Part shown: piece after piece, positions 35,653-64,000 of the stretch
Position numbering within the stretch: position 1 is the first letter of the stretch
Layout of the letters: each line of letters opens with the position of its first letter
Source: Scylla paramamosain
Taxonomy: Eukaryota > Arthropoda > Malacostraca > Decapoda > Portunidae
Assembly (NCBI RefSeq): GCF_035594125.1
Contig: NW_026973669.1
Location: 1,682,501-1,746,500 of the forward strand
Length of the DNA stretch: 64,000 nucleotides
Direction of reading: 5' to 3'
The notes under the pieces: generated by a model
Databases searched by the model: none
Told to the model about the DNA's origin: nothing
The model's input: only the letters and a program-made list of their open reading frames with translations
Translations under genes and position numbers: made by a program

Positions 35653-38600
35653 CTCTTGATCTTGATCTTGATGGTACAGGTGGCACAGGATCACTCCTGA
35701 GCCAGGCCTTTGGATCGGCAACTCCTGTAGAAAGGGGAAAAAAAAAAAAGAGAAACGAACAGCATCCTCTATCCTAATTGTTCATACACCTGGCACGCCA
35801 CATTCTCTCCAGAAACTCTTTCACCGCCTCAATCATCCTTTCATTCGCCTCTCTACCCAGTCCCAGCAACAACACCATCCATTCCTTTCCTGTCTTCTCC
35901 ACTCTTTCATTCCTATCATGCCCTAACTCAGTCAGTATCACTTGCATCATCTCATTCCTGTCTCTGGCATACTGCACACACTCCAGCACCACATGTTCCA
36001 CCGTCTCATCCTCTCCCATGTCACACATCTGGCACACTTTGCTGCGGGACTCAGACCACCTGTAACTCCTTGCATTCACATCCATACACTGTGCCCTCGC
36101 TCGGAAGAGAAGATCACCGCCCAGGCTTCCATCATACCACCTTTCATACCTCGGGGCCTCTTTCTCCTTGTACCATTCCAGGGTCTTCTTTCTTTCCATC
36201 TCATTCTTCCATTCATTCAGTCCCACACATTTCACTTCTTTGTCTATCTCATTCTTCCATTTTCTCACATCCCATTCGGCTCCCACTCTTCCTCCTCTTG
36301 TTACCACCCATTCACGCTCATTTTGATTCCTACCAGCCATTCTTATCGCCCACACAACTTGCAATCCATTCCTGTCTGTCATTCTCATGCATCTCTTCCT
36401 CCATTTGCTTCCACTTTCATTCCACAGGTACACCTTCCTTGCTATTCTTGCATCATCCATTCTCTCAAGCCTAATCTTGTACCTAAGTGTGGCTTTTGTC
36501 AGTCTTTCTCTGAAGGTGCTCCATCCCATGTCACCTCTCAAGGCTTCAACTGCTGTGCACCTCGGTGCACTCAGTGCCATCCTTGCTACTTTGTTCTGGC
36601 CCACTTCTAACTTATCAATTTCACTTTCATTCCATGCAATCACATCCATACCATACATTATACATGGCACAGCCACACTCTTCCACACTTCTCTCAACAC
36701 ATCATACTTACTTGCTCTCATCCTTGCCGCGCTTCCCAATCGACCTACCCACTGGTTTAGCATACTTATCTTTTCATTCTTTGCCTTTGCACACCCACTA
36801 GGACTCATCCACATCCCTAAGTACTTGTATTCTTGCACCTGTCTCAACTCATTCTCTCCAAGTCTCCATACCACATTACTTTCATCCTCTGACCTATTCA
36901 CAATCATTACTTTGCTTTTCTCACTGCTAAACCTTACTCCAAAGTCTTTACCATAGCCATCCACTACATCCAACAAACTTTGAAGCTCATCTGCCGATTC
37001 ACTCATAACAACTACATCATCTGCATAAAGGAGCACACATACTTTATCATTCCCCACACTTACCCCTACATTCATTCTTCTCATCCTGGCTGCTAGCTCC
37101 TCTGTATACAGGCTAAAAAGGGTTGGTGACAATATACAGCCCTGCCTAACTCCTCTCTCACTCTTCACCCAGTCTGTTTCTATGTCTCCTAGCCTGTATC
37201 TAGCTTTTGTGTCCACATACATACTTTGCACTACGTTAACTATCTTTGCACTCAATCCAATCTTTTCTAAGACTCTACCTAACATTTCTCTGTTCACTCT
37301 ATCATAAGCTTTCTCTATATCCAAAAAACCTAGGTACAATTTACCCCCATCCTTCTTTTTCTTCTCAATCATTTCATTCACCACAAACATATTGTCCTCA
37401 GCTCTCCTGTCCCTACGAAAACCATTCTGTTCTTCACCCAGCACTCCAGCTCTCTCAATCCATTTACACAGTCTCTCATTCAACACTGCACTGAAAACTT
37501 TACCTACTGTATTCACTAATGCAATTGGCCTGTAGTTCTTCAGCTCATTCTTACTCTTAAATCCTCCCTTATGTAACAGACACACTCGGCTCTCATTCCA
37601 CTTTCTTGGCACTCTCTCTTCATCCCACACTCGGTTGAATAACTCAGTCATTCTGTCTATCACTACCTCCCCACCATTCTTGTAGAACTCATAGGGTATA
37701 TCATCTGGACCTGCTGCCTTGCCATTCTTCTGCCTTCTCACACACCTCTCCACTTCATCCCTACTGATTCTTTCATCCAGTTCATCTGCATTCTTCCTTT
37801 CCAGTGTTACACATTCTTCTCTCACACTAAACATCTCACCTACCCCACCTACTTCTTCCCAGAACCCTTTGATTGCCTCCCTGATTCCATCCTTCTCTGT
37901 TATAACTACACCCTCCACTTTTAGACTCTCCACACCAACACTGCCTGACATATTCTCACCTCTCATGAACTTGTACCATTCACGGCCACCTTCCATACCT
38001 TTCTCCCTTAAAGATTGAATCACGCTCCTTTCACTCTTCACTTTAGCATTCATTATCATTCGTCTCGTCAACCGCTGCTGCTTCACATACGCTGCCCATG
38101 CATTCAGATACTCATTCTCTGCCTCATCGCTTTCATGCCTCTTTTTCCTCAGCCATCTACACTGTCTACTCATTCTCTTTCGCTCCTTCCTAGCCGCTCT
38201 GATTTCATCATTCCACCATGGTTTACAGACATTCTTTCTTCTACCTACTCTCACAAACCCTATCTGGTTCTCAGCAGCACCCCTCACGTCCTCAACCAGT
38301 TTCTCATTCAGTTGCTCCACGTCATGCACACTTTCGTCGTCCCAGCTTCTCTCACTCAGATCAACCTGAAAGTTCTCCCACCCTACATCTCTCAGTCTCC
38401 ACTTCTTTCTCTTACTTGCCACTTTCACTTCATTCCCACCCTGCATCAAGCACTCCACAACCAGCATGTTGTGATCGGACACAATATCAACCAAACCATC
38501 CTCATCTATCCACATGTGCGACACAATTTCACGCATTCTTCCATTCACCAACATGTAGTCAATTGCCGATTCCTGTTCTCTTGCACTCCAAGTCACACGC

Positions 38601-38971
38601 CCCTCTGCCAAAGTAACGTTCAGATTTTCCAGCTCCAGTTCATCAACAAACTCTCCAAGCATTTCACCATTCCTGTTCACCTGTTCCCCCAGTATTCCCA
38701 CATGTGCATTCATGTCACCCATAATTAGCACTCTCTCCTCTCCATGCTCTCTCACAACTTTCTTAAGTATGTCATACTTCCTCCTATTTTCCCTCTCTGC
38801 TCTTTCACCCATGACAGTCATGTACGCTACCACCAGTACCACCTTCTCTGGTCTGCCACGACCATCCATGCATTCCACTCTTACTGCAAGCACATCCTCA
38901 CTACTTGTACACTCCCCCACATCAATCTCCTCTACTTTCAGTCCTCTTTCTTTCTTGTAGAGTAGGGCTCT
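35653..38971 (-). mobile_element. CR1-like LINE, best-preserved copy Y3
   Basis: It is an independent insertion between X3 and Y4: X sequence (...GCTCCAACA) stops at its 3' hexamers, and X-like sequence (ACAGACAACAAAA) resumes after its 5' end. It is 5'-truncated inside the endonuclease, has no ORF1, and lacks the defects shared by Y1, Y2 and Y4. Confidence 0.85.
35774..38971 (-). CDS. LINE ORF2: endonuclease (5'-truncated), RT and zinc tail, Y3
   Basis: A single uninterrupted frame of about 1,065 codons lies within the element. EEP endonuclease motifs: MGDMNAHVG, SAIDYMLVNGR and VSDHNMLVVE (catalytic Asn/Asp and terminal Asp-His). RT motifs: LGFLDIEKAYDRVN (A), GVRQGCILSPTLFSLY (B) and LLYADDVVVMS (C). 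The C-terminal zinc-like region is CQMCDMGEDETVEHVVLEC. Only the first strand of the endonuclease is missing. The frame runs on into Y4 3'-UTR sequence, which is not part of the protein. It could still supply RT activity if transcribed. Confidence 0.9.
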   Translation of the reverse strand, partial: RALLYKKERGLKVEEIDVGECTSSEDVLAVRVECMDGRGRPEKVVLVVAYMTVMGERAERENRRKYDILKKVVREHGEERVLIMGDMNAHVGILGEQVNRNGEMLGEFVDELELENLNVTLAEGRVTWSAREQESAIDYMLVNGRMREIVSHMWIDEDGLVDIVSDHNMLVVECLMQGGNEVKVASKRKKWRLRDVGWENFQVDLSERSWDDESVHDVEQLNEKLVEDVRGAAENQIGFVRVGRRKNVCKPWWNDEIRAARKERKRMSRQCRWLRKKRHESDEAENEYLNAWAAYVKQQRLTRRMIMNAKVKSERSVIQSLREKGMEGGREWYKFMRGENMSGSVGVESLKVEGVVITEKDGIREAIKGFWEEVGGVGEMFSVREECVTLERKNADELDERISRDEVERCVRRQKNGKAAGPDDIPYEFYKNGGEVVIDRMTELFNRVWDEERVPRKWNESRVCLLHKGGFKSKNELKNYRPIALVNTVGKVFSAVLNERLCKWIERAGVLGEEQNGFRRDRRAEDNMFVVNEMIEKKKKDGGKLYLGFLDIEKAYDRVNREMLGRVLEKIGLSAKIVNVVQSMYVDTKARYRLGDIETDWVKSERGVRQGCILSPTLFSLYTEELAARMRRMNVGVSVGNDKVCVLLYADDVVVMSESADELQSLLDVVDGYGKDFGVRFSSEKSKVMIVNRSEDESNVVWRLGENELRQVQEYKYLGMWMSPSGCAKAKNEKISMLNQWVGRLGSAARMRASKYDVLREVWKSVAVPCIMYGMDVIAWNESEIDKLEVGQNKVARMALSAPRCTAVEALRGDMGWSTFRERLTKATLRYKIRLERMDDARIARKVYLWNESGSKWRKRCMRMTDRNGLQVVWAIRMAGRNQNEREWVVTRGGRVGAEWDVRKWKNEIDKEVKCVGLNEWKNEMERKKTLEWYKEKEAPRYERWYDGSLGGDLLFRARAQCMDVNARSYRWSESRSKVCQMCDMGEDETVEHVVLECVQYARDRNEMMQVILTELGHDRNERVEKTGKEWMVLLLGLGREANERMIEAVKEFLERMWRARCMNN

Positions 38972-39105
38972 ACAGACAACAAAATCTTGATCTTGATCTT
39001 GATGGTACAGGTGGCACAGGATCACTTCTGAGCCAGGCCTTTGGATCGGCAACTCCTGTAGAAAGGGGGAAAAAAAAAAAAGAGAAACGAACAGCATCCT
39101 CTATC

Positions 39106-40554
39106 CTAATTGTTCATACACCTGGCACGCCACATTCTCTCCAGAAACTCTTTCACCGCCTCAATCATCCTTTCATTGGCCTCTCTACCCAGTCCCAGCA
39201 ACAACACCATCCATTCCTTTCCTGTCTTCTCCACTCTTTCATTCCTATCATGCCCTAACTCAGTCAGTATCACTTGCATCATCTCATTCCTGTCTCTGGC
39301 ATACTGCACACACTCCAGCACCACATGTTCCACCGTCTCATCCTCTCCCATGTCACACATCTGACACACTTTGCTGCGGGACTCAGACCACCTGTAACTC
39401 CTTGCATTCACATCCATACACTGTGCCCTCGCTCGGAAGAGAAGATCACCGCCCAGGCTTCCATCATACCACCTTTCATACCTCGGGGCCTCTTTCTCCT
39501 TGTACCATTCCAGGGTCTTCTTTCTTTCCATCTCATTCTTCCATTCATTCAGTCCCACACATTTCACTTCTTTGTCTATCTCATTCTTCCATTTTCTCAC
39601 ATCCCATTCGGCTCCCACTCTTCCTCCTCTTGTTACCACCCATTCACGCTCATTTTGATTCCTCCCAGCCATTCTTATCGCCCACACAACTTGCAATCCA
39701 TTCCTGTCTGTCATTCTCATGCATCTCTTCCTCCATTTGCTTCCACTTTCATTCCACAGGTACACCTTCCTTGCTATTCTTGCATCATCCATTCTCTCAA
39801 GCCTAATCTTGTACCTAAGTGTGGCTTTTGTCAGTCTTTCTCTGAAGGTGCTCCATCCCATGTCACCTCTCAAGGCTTCAACTGCTGTGCACCTCGGTGC
39901 ACTCAGTGCCATCCTTGCTACTTTGTTCTGGCCCACTTCTAACTTATCAATTTCACTTTCATTCCATGCAATCACATCCATACCATACATTATACATGGC
40001 ACAGCCACACTCTTCCACACTTCTCTCAACACATCATACTTACTTGCTCTCATCCTTGCCGCGCTTCCCAATCGACCTACCCACTGGTTTAGCATACTTA
40101 TCTTTTCATTCTTTGCCTTTGCACACCCACTAGGACTCATCCACATCCCTAAGTACTTGTATTCTTGCACCTGTCTCAACTCATTCTCTCCAAGTCTCCA
40201 TACCACATTACTTTCATCCTCTGATCTATTCACAATCATTACTTTGCTTTTCTCACTGCTAAACCTTACTCCAAAGTCTTTACCATAGCCATCCACTACA
40301 TCCAACAAACTTTGAAGCTCATCTGCCGATTCACTCATAACAACTACGTCATCTGCATAAAGGAGCACACATACTTTATCATTCCCCACACTTACCCCTA
40401 CATTCATTCTTCTCATCCTGGCTGCTAGCTCCTCTGTATACAGGCTAAAAAGGGTTGGTGACAATATACAGCCCTGCCTAACTCCTCTCTCACTCTTCAC
40501 CCAGTCTGTTTCTATGTCTCCTAGCCTGTATCTAGCTCTTGTGTCCACATACAT
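39106..40554 (-). pseudogene. LINE ORF2, 3' part, Y4
   Basis: It covers RT motifs B and C (YADD) through the zinc tail. It shares MLNQWVGRLG and GQNKVARM with Y3 against MVNQ/GQNR in Y1 and Y2. Confidence 0.87.
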
Positions 40555-41082
40555 TGTAGCCGCACCGGCTGGGCATCAATTGGCTCTCAGGTGATCTGTT
40601 TTACTGATCACACCCATCATCGTAGGGTCGAGGAAAGGCAGTTCTCCCTGACACGTTTATTGATGAGGTAGGCATGACCGTAAGAACTGCGAACAAGTTC
40701 TCGGTCTCAATTTCTTACAAAATAACATTATACACGGATATTAAACACTTTCAACATATTACAATATTCATTAACAATACATGCAATTAACTTGGCACTA
40801 TGACAATCAGTTTTAACTACAAAATTAAAGTATTTACCTTGGTCACCATCCTGCCCGTCTTTGTCTGAGCGCGACTTGGCCGTGAGTGATGCCCGCAGGC
40901 GACTAGCAGGTTAACCCCACACTACTAACAAGTGAGCATCGGCTTCGGTGCTTAATATAGCATTAAATACTGATACTTACACACATTACACGTTTTCATG
41001 CAAATAGAAAACTATTGAACATTTCACTTATATATGCCGAGGAATAATGACGTGAGGTACATACGCTTTACATACAGTAACA
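40555..41082 (-). mobile_element. BEL solo LTR inserted in LINE Y4
   Basis: It begins TGTAGCCGC and ends CAGTAACA on the plus strand, the reverse complement of the BEL 5' LTR, and has the same 528-bp length. Flanks TACAT (40,550-40,554) and AACAT (41,083-41,087) fit a 5-bp target duplication with one mismatch. It differs from the BEL at 17.8 kb by several substitutions, so it comes from an older insertion reduced by LTR-LTR recombination. Confidence 0.9.
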
Positions 41083-42227
41083 AACATACTTTGCATTATG
41101 TTAACTATCTTTGCACTCAATCCAATCTTTTCTAAGACTCTACCTAGCATTTCTCTGTTCACTCTATCATAAGCTTTCTCTATATCCAAATTACCCCCAT
41201 CCTTCTTTTTCTTCTCAATCATTTCATTCACCACAAACATATTGTCCTCAGCTCTCCTGTCCCTACGAAAACCATTCTGTTCTTCACCCAGCACTCCAGC
41301 TCTCTCAATCCATTTACACAGTCTCTCATTCAACACTGCACTGAAAACTTTACCTATTGTATTCACTAATGCAATTGGCCTGTAGTTCTTCAGATCATTC
41401 TTACTCTTAAATCCCCCCTTATGCAACAGACACACTCGGCTCTCATTCCACTTTCTTGGCACTCTCTCTTCATCCCACACTCGGTTGAATAACTCAGTCA
41501 TTCTGTCTATCACTACCTCCCCACCATTCTTGTAGAACTCATAGGGTATATCATCTGGACCTGCTGCCTTGCCATTCTTCTGCCTTCTCACACACCTCGC
41601 CACTTCATCCCTACTGATTCTTTCATCCAGTTCATCTGCATTCTTCCTTTCCAGTGTTACACATCCTTCTCTCACACTAAACATCTCACCTACCCCACCT
41701 ACCTCTTCCCAGAACCCTTTGATTGCCTCCCTGATTCCGTCCTTCTCTGTTATAACTACACCCTCCACTTTTAGACTCTCCACGCCAACACTGCCTGACA
41801 TATTCTCACCTCTCATGAACTTGTACCATTCACGGCCACCTTCCATACCTTTCTCCCTTAAAGATTGAATCACACTCCTTTCACTCTTCACTTTAGCATT
41901 CATTATCATTCGTCTTGTCAACCGCTGCTGCTTCACATACGCTGCCCATGCATTCTCATACTCATTCTCTGCCTCATCGCTTTCATGCCTCTTTTTCCTC
42001 AGCCATCTACACTGTCTACTCATTTCCTCATTTCCATTTCTACTCGTTTCCTGTGCCTTACGCTCCTTTCCAGTCATAACATACTCGCATCCCTCCATTC
42101 GTACATCATCTCTCAGGTGAGTCTCAGTGAGCCCGACTAAGTCGAACCTCCACTCCCTGAGCTCCTTGCATACATCCTCAAACTTGGCCACACCCCATCC
42201 TCTCACATTCATACAGCCAATCTTCAC
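41083..42227 (-). pseudogene. LINE ORF2, 5' part, Y4
   Basis: The endonuclease-deleted N-terminus (MNVRGWG to MSRQCRW joint) reads through GENMSGSVGVESLKVEG without the TGA found in Y1 and Y2, then RT up to QSM before the LTR. The LYLGF loss at motif A is present. Confidence 0.86.
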
Positions 42228-42290
42228 ACATTTACTTGCCTGGCTAGTCTCTTTTCTTCCATGTTTGCTGACATCAGTGGGTCCTCCTCG

Positions 42291-43205
42291 TCATGCCTCG
42301 TCCACACAACACACCTGCCTCGCCCTCATACACTCGGCCAGTCGACGTCCTAGCCTCTCATTCCCGTTGTGGTTGAGGTGGACCCCGTCTCTCCCGAAGA
42401 ATTTGTCCTGGTCGAGGATCCCATCCATGTCCAGGAAGCTCACGTTGCCCTTCTTCTCTGCCATCCATTCCATCTTGACCTTCATGAGTTCCATGCATAT
42501 CTTGCGGTTCGTTTCTCTTCTGACCTTCTCCTACTGCACTCCTTCCCGTGGGCGCCGCAGGACCCCCACCACAGCCACACACATCTTCTTTTCTTCTGCT
42601 GCCCTCACTGCTTCTATCACTTCCTTTACTGTGTCTTCAGCACCTGCCTCTACTAAGTTGTTGCCTCCTCCTTGGACAACTAGCAGGCTTCTCTCTTCCA
42701 TTTCTTGCACTTCTTCCTTGACTTTCCTCTTGACATCTTGGATCTTAGCACCTCCCATGCTGGTGCACTCAATTTCCCTTCTCACAAAGTCGGGAGTCTT
42801 CCTTACCATGCTGTCTCCAATGACACGTACTGGGGCTTTCTTGATTACCATTCTCTTCTTCCTTGGGCGTCTGTCTGTTCTGGCCACTTCCACCACTTCT
42901 TGCTGGTCTTTTCTCTCTTCAGTCTTCGTCGTCTGTGCTTCTGCCTCTTTCATCAGGTTTTCTGTCTGGGTGCTCTGCTCCACTCTCTCTTCTTTTTCCT
43001 CATCCTGGTTCCTCCACTCATTGAGGCTCTTGCTCAGGCATTCCCTGCAGAGGAACACCAGAAGCTCGAACCCCAGCGCCTTCATGTTGGCCTCCCTCAT
43101 GTCCACACAGGCTACATGGAACCAGGCCATGCATCTCTCGCATGCCACAGCCCTTTGCCTGTTCGCCACACTCTCCTCGCATGAACCACACGCGCTCATC
43201 ACCAT
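42291..43205 (-). pseudogene. LINE ORF1 PHD-esterase, Y4
   Basis: It is colinear with Y1 ORF1 and has the same TAG at about 42,528. One change in the PHD region (VDMRE for VGMRE). Confidence 0.85.
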
Positions 43206-43342
43206 TTTCAGGGTATTTCAGCACACAGGCAAGAGAACATAAACCACAAAACTCAGAGAAAACTCAGAGAGCAAGGCAAAGCCACTTGTACACACCGCCA
43301 CAGCTCACCAAAAAGTTCTTTCTTCAGGGTGGGTCGAACTTA

Positions 43343-44198
43343 ATCTTGATTTTGACGCCTAGGGAGGCTTGGGATTACTCCTGAATCAAGCCTTCATAAC
43401 GGCAAATCCTGTACAAAAAACAGGAAAAAACAAAAATATTAAACAGAAAAACATGCATCATCTTTCATACCTGGGGATTGCTCATGTCAGTTTTTTTTTT
43501 TTTTTTGATAACTCCCGTTAGGGAGGAAAAAAAAAAAAAAAAAAAAGGCAAACGTAAAACAGACGCCATATTTCACACCACTAACTCCTACATCTAGCGG
43601 TCCACATTTTCTGCAGAAACACTTTGACAGCCTCAATCATCCTTCCATTCGTCTCCCCACACAGTCCCAGCAGCAACACCATCCACTCCCTTCCTGTCTT
43701 CTCCACTGTGACGTTCCCCAGTTCCCTCAGCACCACTTGCATCATCTCATTCCTGTCTCTGGCATACTTCACACACTCCAGCACCACACGCTCCACCATC
43801 TCATCCTCTCCCATGTCACACGTCTGGCACACTTCGCTGCTGGACTCGGACCATCTGTAACTCCCTGCATTCACATCCATACACTGTGCCCTCGCTCGAA
43901 AGAGATTGCCTCTCAGGCTTCCATTATACCACCTTGCATACGTCGGGGCCTCTTTCTCTCGCCAATACCACGCCAAAGTACTCTTTTGTTCCATCTTACT
44001 CTTCCATTCACTCAGTCCCACATGTTTCACTACTCCATCTCACTCTTCCACTTTCTTACACCCCAATCTAAACCCTCTCCATTTCTAGCAATCATACTCC
44101 AGTCACTCTCAACATGCGTCCCCTCAAGCCGCTGAAAAGCCCACCTAGTTTCCAAGCCTTTTTTAACTGCCATCCTAACACACTTCTTCCCCCACCTG

Positions 44199-44235
<37 letters not shown>

Positions 44236-44722
44236 GTACTCCAGCCGATGTCTCCCCTCAAAGCCTCTATCGCTGCATACCTTGGTGCATTCAGTGCCAT
44301 TCTTGCTACTCTATTCCCTCCTACTTTTACATTCTCTAGTTCATTCTCATTCCACACAATCACGTCCATACCAAACACAATGCTCGGAACAGCCACGCTC
44401 TTCCAAAGTTCTCGCAGCACGTCATACTTACTGGCTCTCATCCTTGCTGCACTTCCTAGTCGACCCACCCACTGGTTCACCATGCTTATCTTTTCATTCT
44501 TCTCCCATTCAACATTCTAACGCCAGCATACTGTGTTCTGAGACAAAGTCCGTCACAACGTGCTCATCAATGCACATGCAGTACACACTCTCACCATCCT
44601 CCCATTCACTAGCTTGTAGTCAATCGCAGACTGCTGCTTCCTGCCACACCACACCAGGGTCTCATTCAGGTTTTCCACGTCCATCTCACTCACAAACTCA
44701 TCAAGCATCTCACCATTCCTAT
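43343..44722 (-). mobile_element. Second, deleted LINE of the family, copy in Y4, truncated by an LTR-like element
   Basis: Zinc tail 43,581-44,030 and post-RT piece 44,199-44,483, with an endonuclease piece ending at 44,722 inside NRNGEMLDEF-coding sequence. A (CT)n tract at 44,206-44,232 is longer than in the other copies. The duplicated array ends here. Confidence 0.8.
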
Positions 44723-45432
44723 TGTTACCTGGTGGGCTTCCCAAACCCCAACCAACCCAGGAAGGGATCCACAGAAGCCACACCCTGCTGATGCACCAGT
44801 CCAAGTTATTAGTCACGTACAAAACGAATAGAGCACTAAGATGTAAAGAACGGAAAGTGCATCATAGCAGCTGAGAGACAAACCCAAGCGAGCTAGTTCG
44901 ACATCCGTAAATGAGAGCGTCCCGACTGTCGCGGCAGTGCACCGGCCCGAGGGGTGCCTGGGACACAGGACAACTTTGTGGGCGTTGAGTGCCACCCTTC
45001 ACCAACGACAGTGACCAATGGTGACCACCTCAAGCAGCCTAGCCAGTGGCACGCCCTGCCGGCACCTCTGCCCAGGGAAGGCAGTGCAGCTGACGGTGGC
45101 GGACGGCTCGCTCACGTCTCAGCCACTGGGGTGATGTACCCTGTACGGGGGTGATGTACCCTGACTTCGGCATGATTGGGCAGGCTGACAGGCTGCAGGG
45201 GGCCCCCTTGGAGGACAGCGAGGGTCCCGCCCTCATCCCCCAACATGGCTGAGGAAATTACTGGCCTAGAAGTGTAGTGTACAGTGCCCAACCCAACACC
45301 TGGAGGCAGAGGTGTCAGGAATAAAGACATGCCGTGCCATTGGCCGATCGGAAGGAACGTAGGTCAGTGGTGAGGAACGGTAACCCCCTAGGAAGTCACC
45401 GGCCCCCCGTTACCCAGTGCTGGGGCATAACA
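44723..45432 (+). mobile_element. Candidate solo LTR of an unidentified LTR retrotransposon
   Basis: The 710-bp segment starts TGTTACC and ends GCATAACA (inverted TGTTA/TAACA ends) and carries AATAAA at about 45,320. It lies exactly at the end of the array. Flanks (CCTAT / ATTAT) are not a clean duplication, so this may be an LTR plus a rearrangement joint. A GGTGATGTACCCTG duplication lies at about 45,130-45,162. No coding sequence. Confidence 0.45.
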
Positions 45433-45485
45433 ATTATCATGTACTGAAAATGAGACACTGGATGCTTTTCAAACAAACAAAAAAA

Positions 45486-45486
<1 letters not shown>

Positions 45487-45533
<47 letters not shown>

Positions 45534-45660
45534 TATTATTATAACTCTTCTCTGGGGTACTGTCAAACACATTATTATCATTGTCATCACTTTTTTTTTT
45601 TCTGAGGCAGTGAAACGTATTATTATCATCATTATTACTATTGTCATTATCATCACTTTT
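45487..45660. repeat. (ATT)n microsatellite region
   Basis: ATT runs at 45,487-45,541 continue as imperfect ATT/ATC repeats. This lies downstream of ATM; 45,661-45,992 is presumed 3' UTR or flank, with AATACA on the minus strand at about 45,730 as a weak poly(A)-signal candidate. Confidence 0.8.
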
Positions 45661-45920
45661 CTGCCTAATCTTTTCCTCATTACAGATTCATCTAAGAAAA
45701 ACAAACAAACAATTCTTTTCAGTACAAAAATGTATTGGGTTCTTTACGAGCTGAAGTGAAACAATGAACAAAGTAACAACAACAGTACAAATAAATATAT
45801 AAGAAGATGGTGTCACTTGTATTGCCTTGTAAGTCACTCCAGTGTGTGTGTGTGAGAGAGAGAGAGAGAGACTCCTTGGTTATTCCTTACGACACACTCA
45901 CACGCAGACACACTCACTCA

Positions 45921-45955
<35 letters not shown>

Positions 45956-45992
45956 CAACACCTAGTCTACCTCCCCCCCTCTCTCTCTCTCT

Positions 45993-63566
<17,574 letters not shown>

Positions 63567-63579
63567 CTGTGTTTGTTTT

Positions 63580-63968
63580 GAGTGTTAGTGAGTGTTTGGG
63601 GGTGTTTTGGGTGTGTTTGTGTGTGTTTTGGATGTGTTTGTGTGTGTTTTAGGTGTGTTTTGGGTGTGTTTGTGAATGTTTGGGTATGTTTGTGAGTGGT
63701 TGTGTGTGTGTATGTGTGTTTGGGTGTGTTTGTGGGTGTGTTTGTGAGTGTTTTGGGTGTGTTTGTGTGTTTTGGGTGTGTTTGTGAATGTTTGGGTATG
63801 TTTGTGAGTGGTTGTGTGTTTGTATGTGTGTTTGGGTGTGTTTGTGGGTATTTTTGGGTGTGTTTGTGAGTGTTTTGGGTGTATTTGTGTGTGTTTGTGG
63901 GTGTTTGGGTGTGTTTATGGGTGTTTTGTGTGTGTTTGTGGGTGTTTTGTGTGTTTGTGTGTGTGTTA
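63580..63968. repeat. G/T-rich minisatellite (GTGTGTTTGTGGGTGTTTTGG type)
   Basis: About 390 bp of almost pure G/T on the plus strand, in the ATM intron upstream of the first visible exon. Similar in style to 56,690-57,330. The window ends shortly after; no further exon is seen. Confidence 0.9.
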
Positions 63969-64000
63969 AGAAAAAAAAGGAAGGTTAGTATTAGGAAGAT

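Larger units (their letters stand above)
38983..43330 (-). mobile_element. CR1-like LINE, copy Y4, split by a BEL solo LTR
   Basis: The 3' half (38,983-40,554) is nearly identical to Y3, while the 5' half (41,083-43,330) carries the Y1-type endonuclease deletion and ORF1 TAG. A 528-bp LTR interrupts the RT between QSM and the DTRARYRLGD segment. Confidence 0.87.

Noticed and set aside
45112..45330. Possible small host gene at 45.0-45.3 kb
   Set aside because: The frames are short and overlapping, show no motif, and lie inside the LTR-like segment.

Overview
The window is eukaryotic nuclear DNA from an arthropod, most likely a decapod crustacean. This is inferred from interstitial TTAGG/CCTAA (arthropod telomere-type) repeats, very dense GA/CA/AAAT microsatellites, abundant jockey-like and CR1-like LINEs and a BEL/Pao element, and an animal ATM kinase gene with many short introns. 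The species cannot be fixed from the sequence.

Left part (about 1.3-44.7 kb): a tandem segmental duplication built from three kinds of block in the order X-Y-Z. X holds a 5'-truncated jockey-like LINE, an AAAT tract, a 49-bp minisatellite and a 125-bp repeat. Y holds two related minus-strand LINEs: one with a PHD-esterase ORF1 and a reverse transcriptase, and one shorter and more decayed. Z holds a 56-bp minisatellite and a minus-strand C2H2 zinc-finger gene. The order is X1 (1.32-4.19), Y1 (4.20-9.6), Z1 (9.6-15.84), X2 (15.85-23.66, split by a BEL/Pao element at 17,775-23,590), Y2 (23.66-29.04), Z2 (29.04-32.77), X3 (32.78-35.65), then an extra, better-preserved LINE copy Y3 (35.65-38.97) and Y4 (38.98-44.72), which is split by a 528-bp BEL solo LTR. 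Long (GA)n tracts sit at the left edge of each X block. Shared mutations (NADD for YADD, the same endonuclease deletion, the same internal TAG) show that the copies spread by duplication of the locus, not by separate retrotransposition.

Junction (44.7-46.0 kb): a candidate 710-bp solo LTR and an ATT microsatellite, followed by the 3' end of the ATM gene.

Right part (45,993-63,566, minus strand): 15 exons of ATM, the PI3K-like DNA double-strand-break kinase. Splice sites and phases join into one open frame of 1,691 codons ending in a FATC domain; the N-terminal part lies beyond 64,000. The exons carry HEAT-like sequence, FAT, kinase and FATC regions, and the catalytic motifs are intact. Introns are filled with microsatellites, GT-rich and polypyrimidine minisatellites, a decayed plus-strand LINE, and a nested insertion of a jockey-like LINE into an older LINE in the last intron.

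The only genes with a plausible host function are ATM and the two C2H2 zinc-finger genes. Most other long reading frames are transposon relics, antisense shadows of them, or translated microsatellites.
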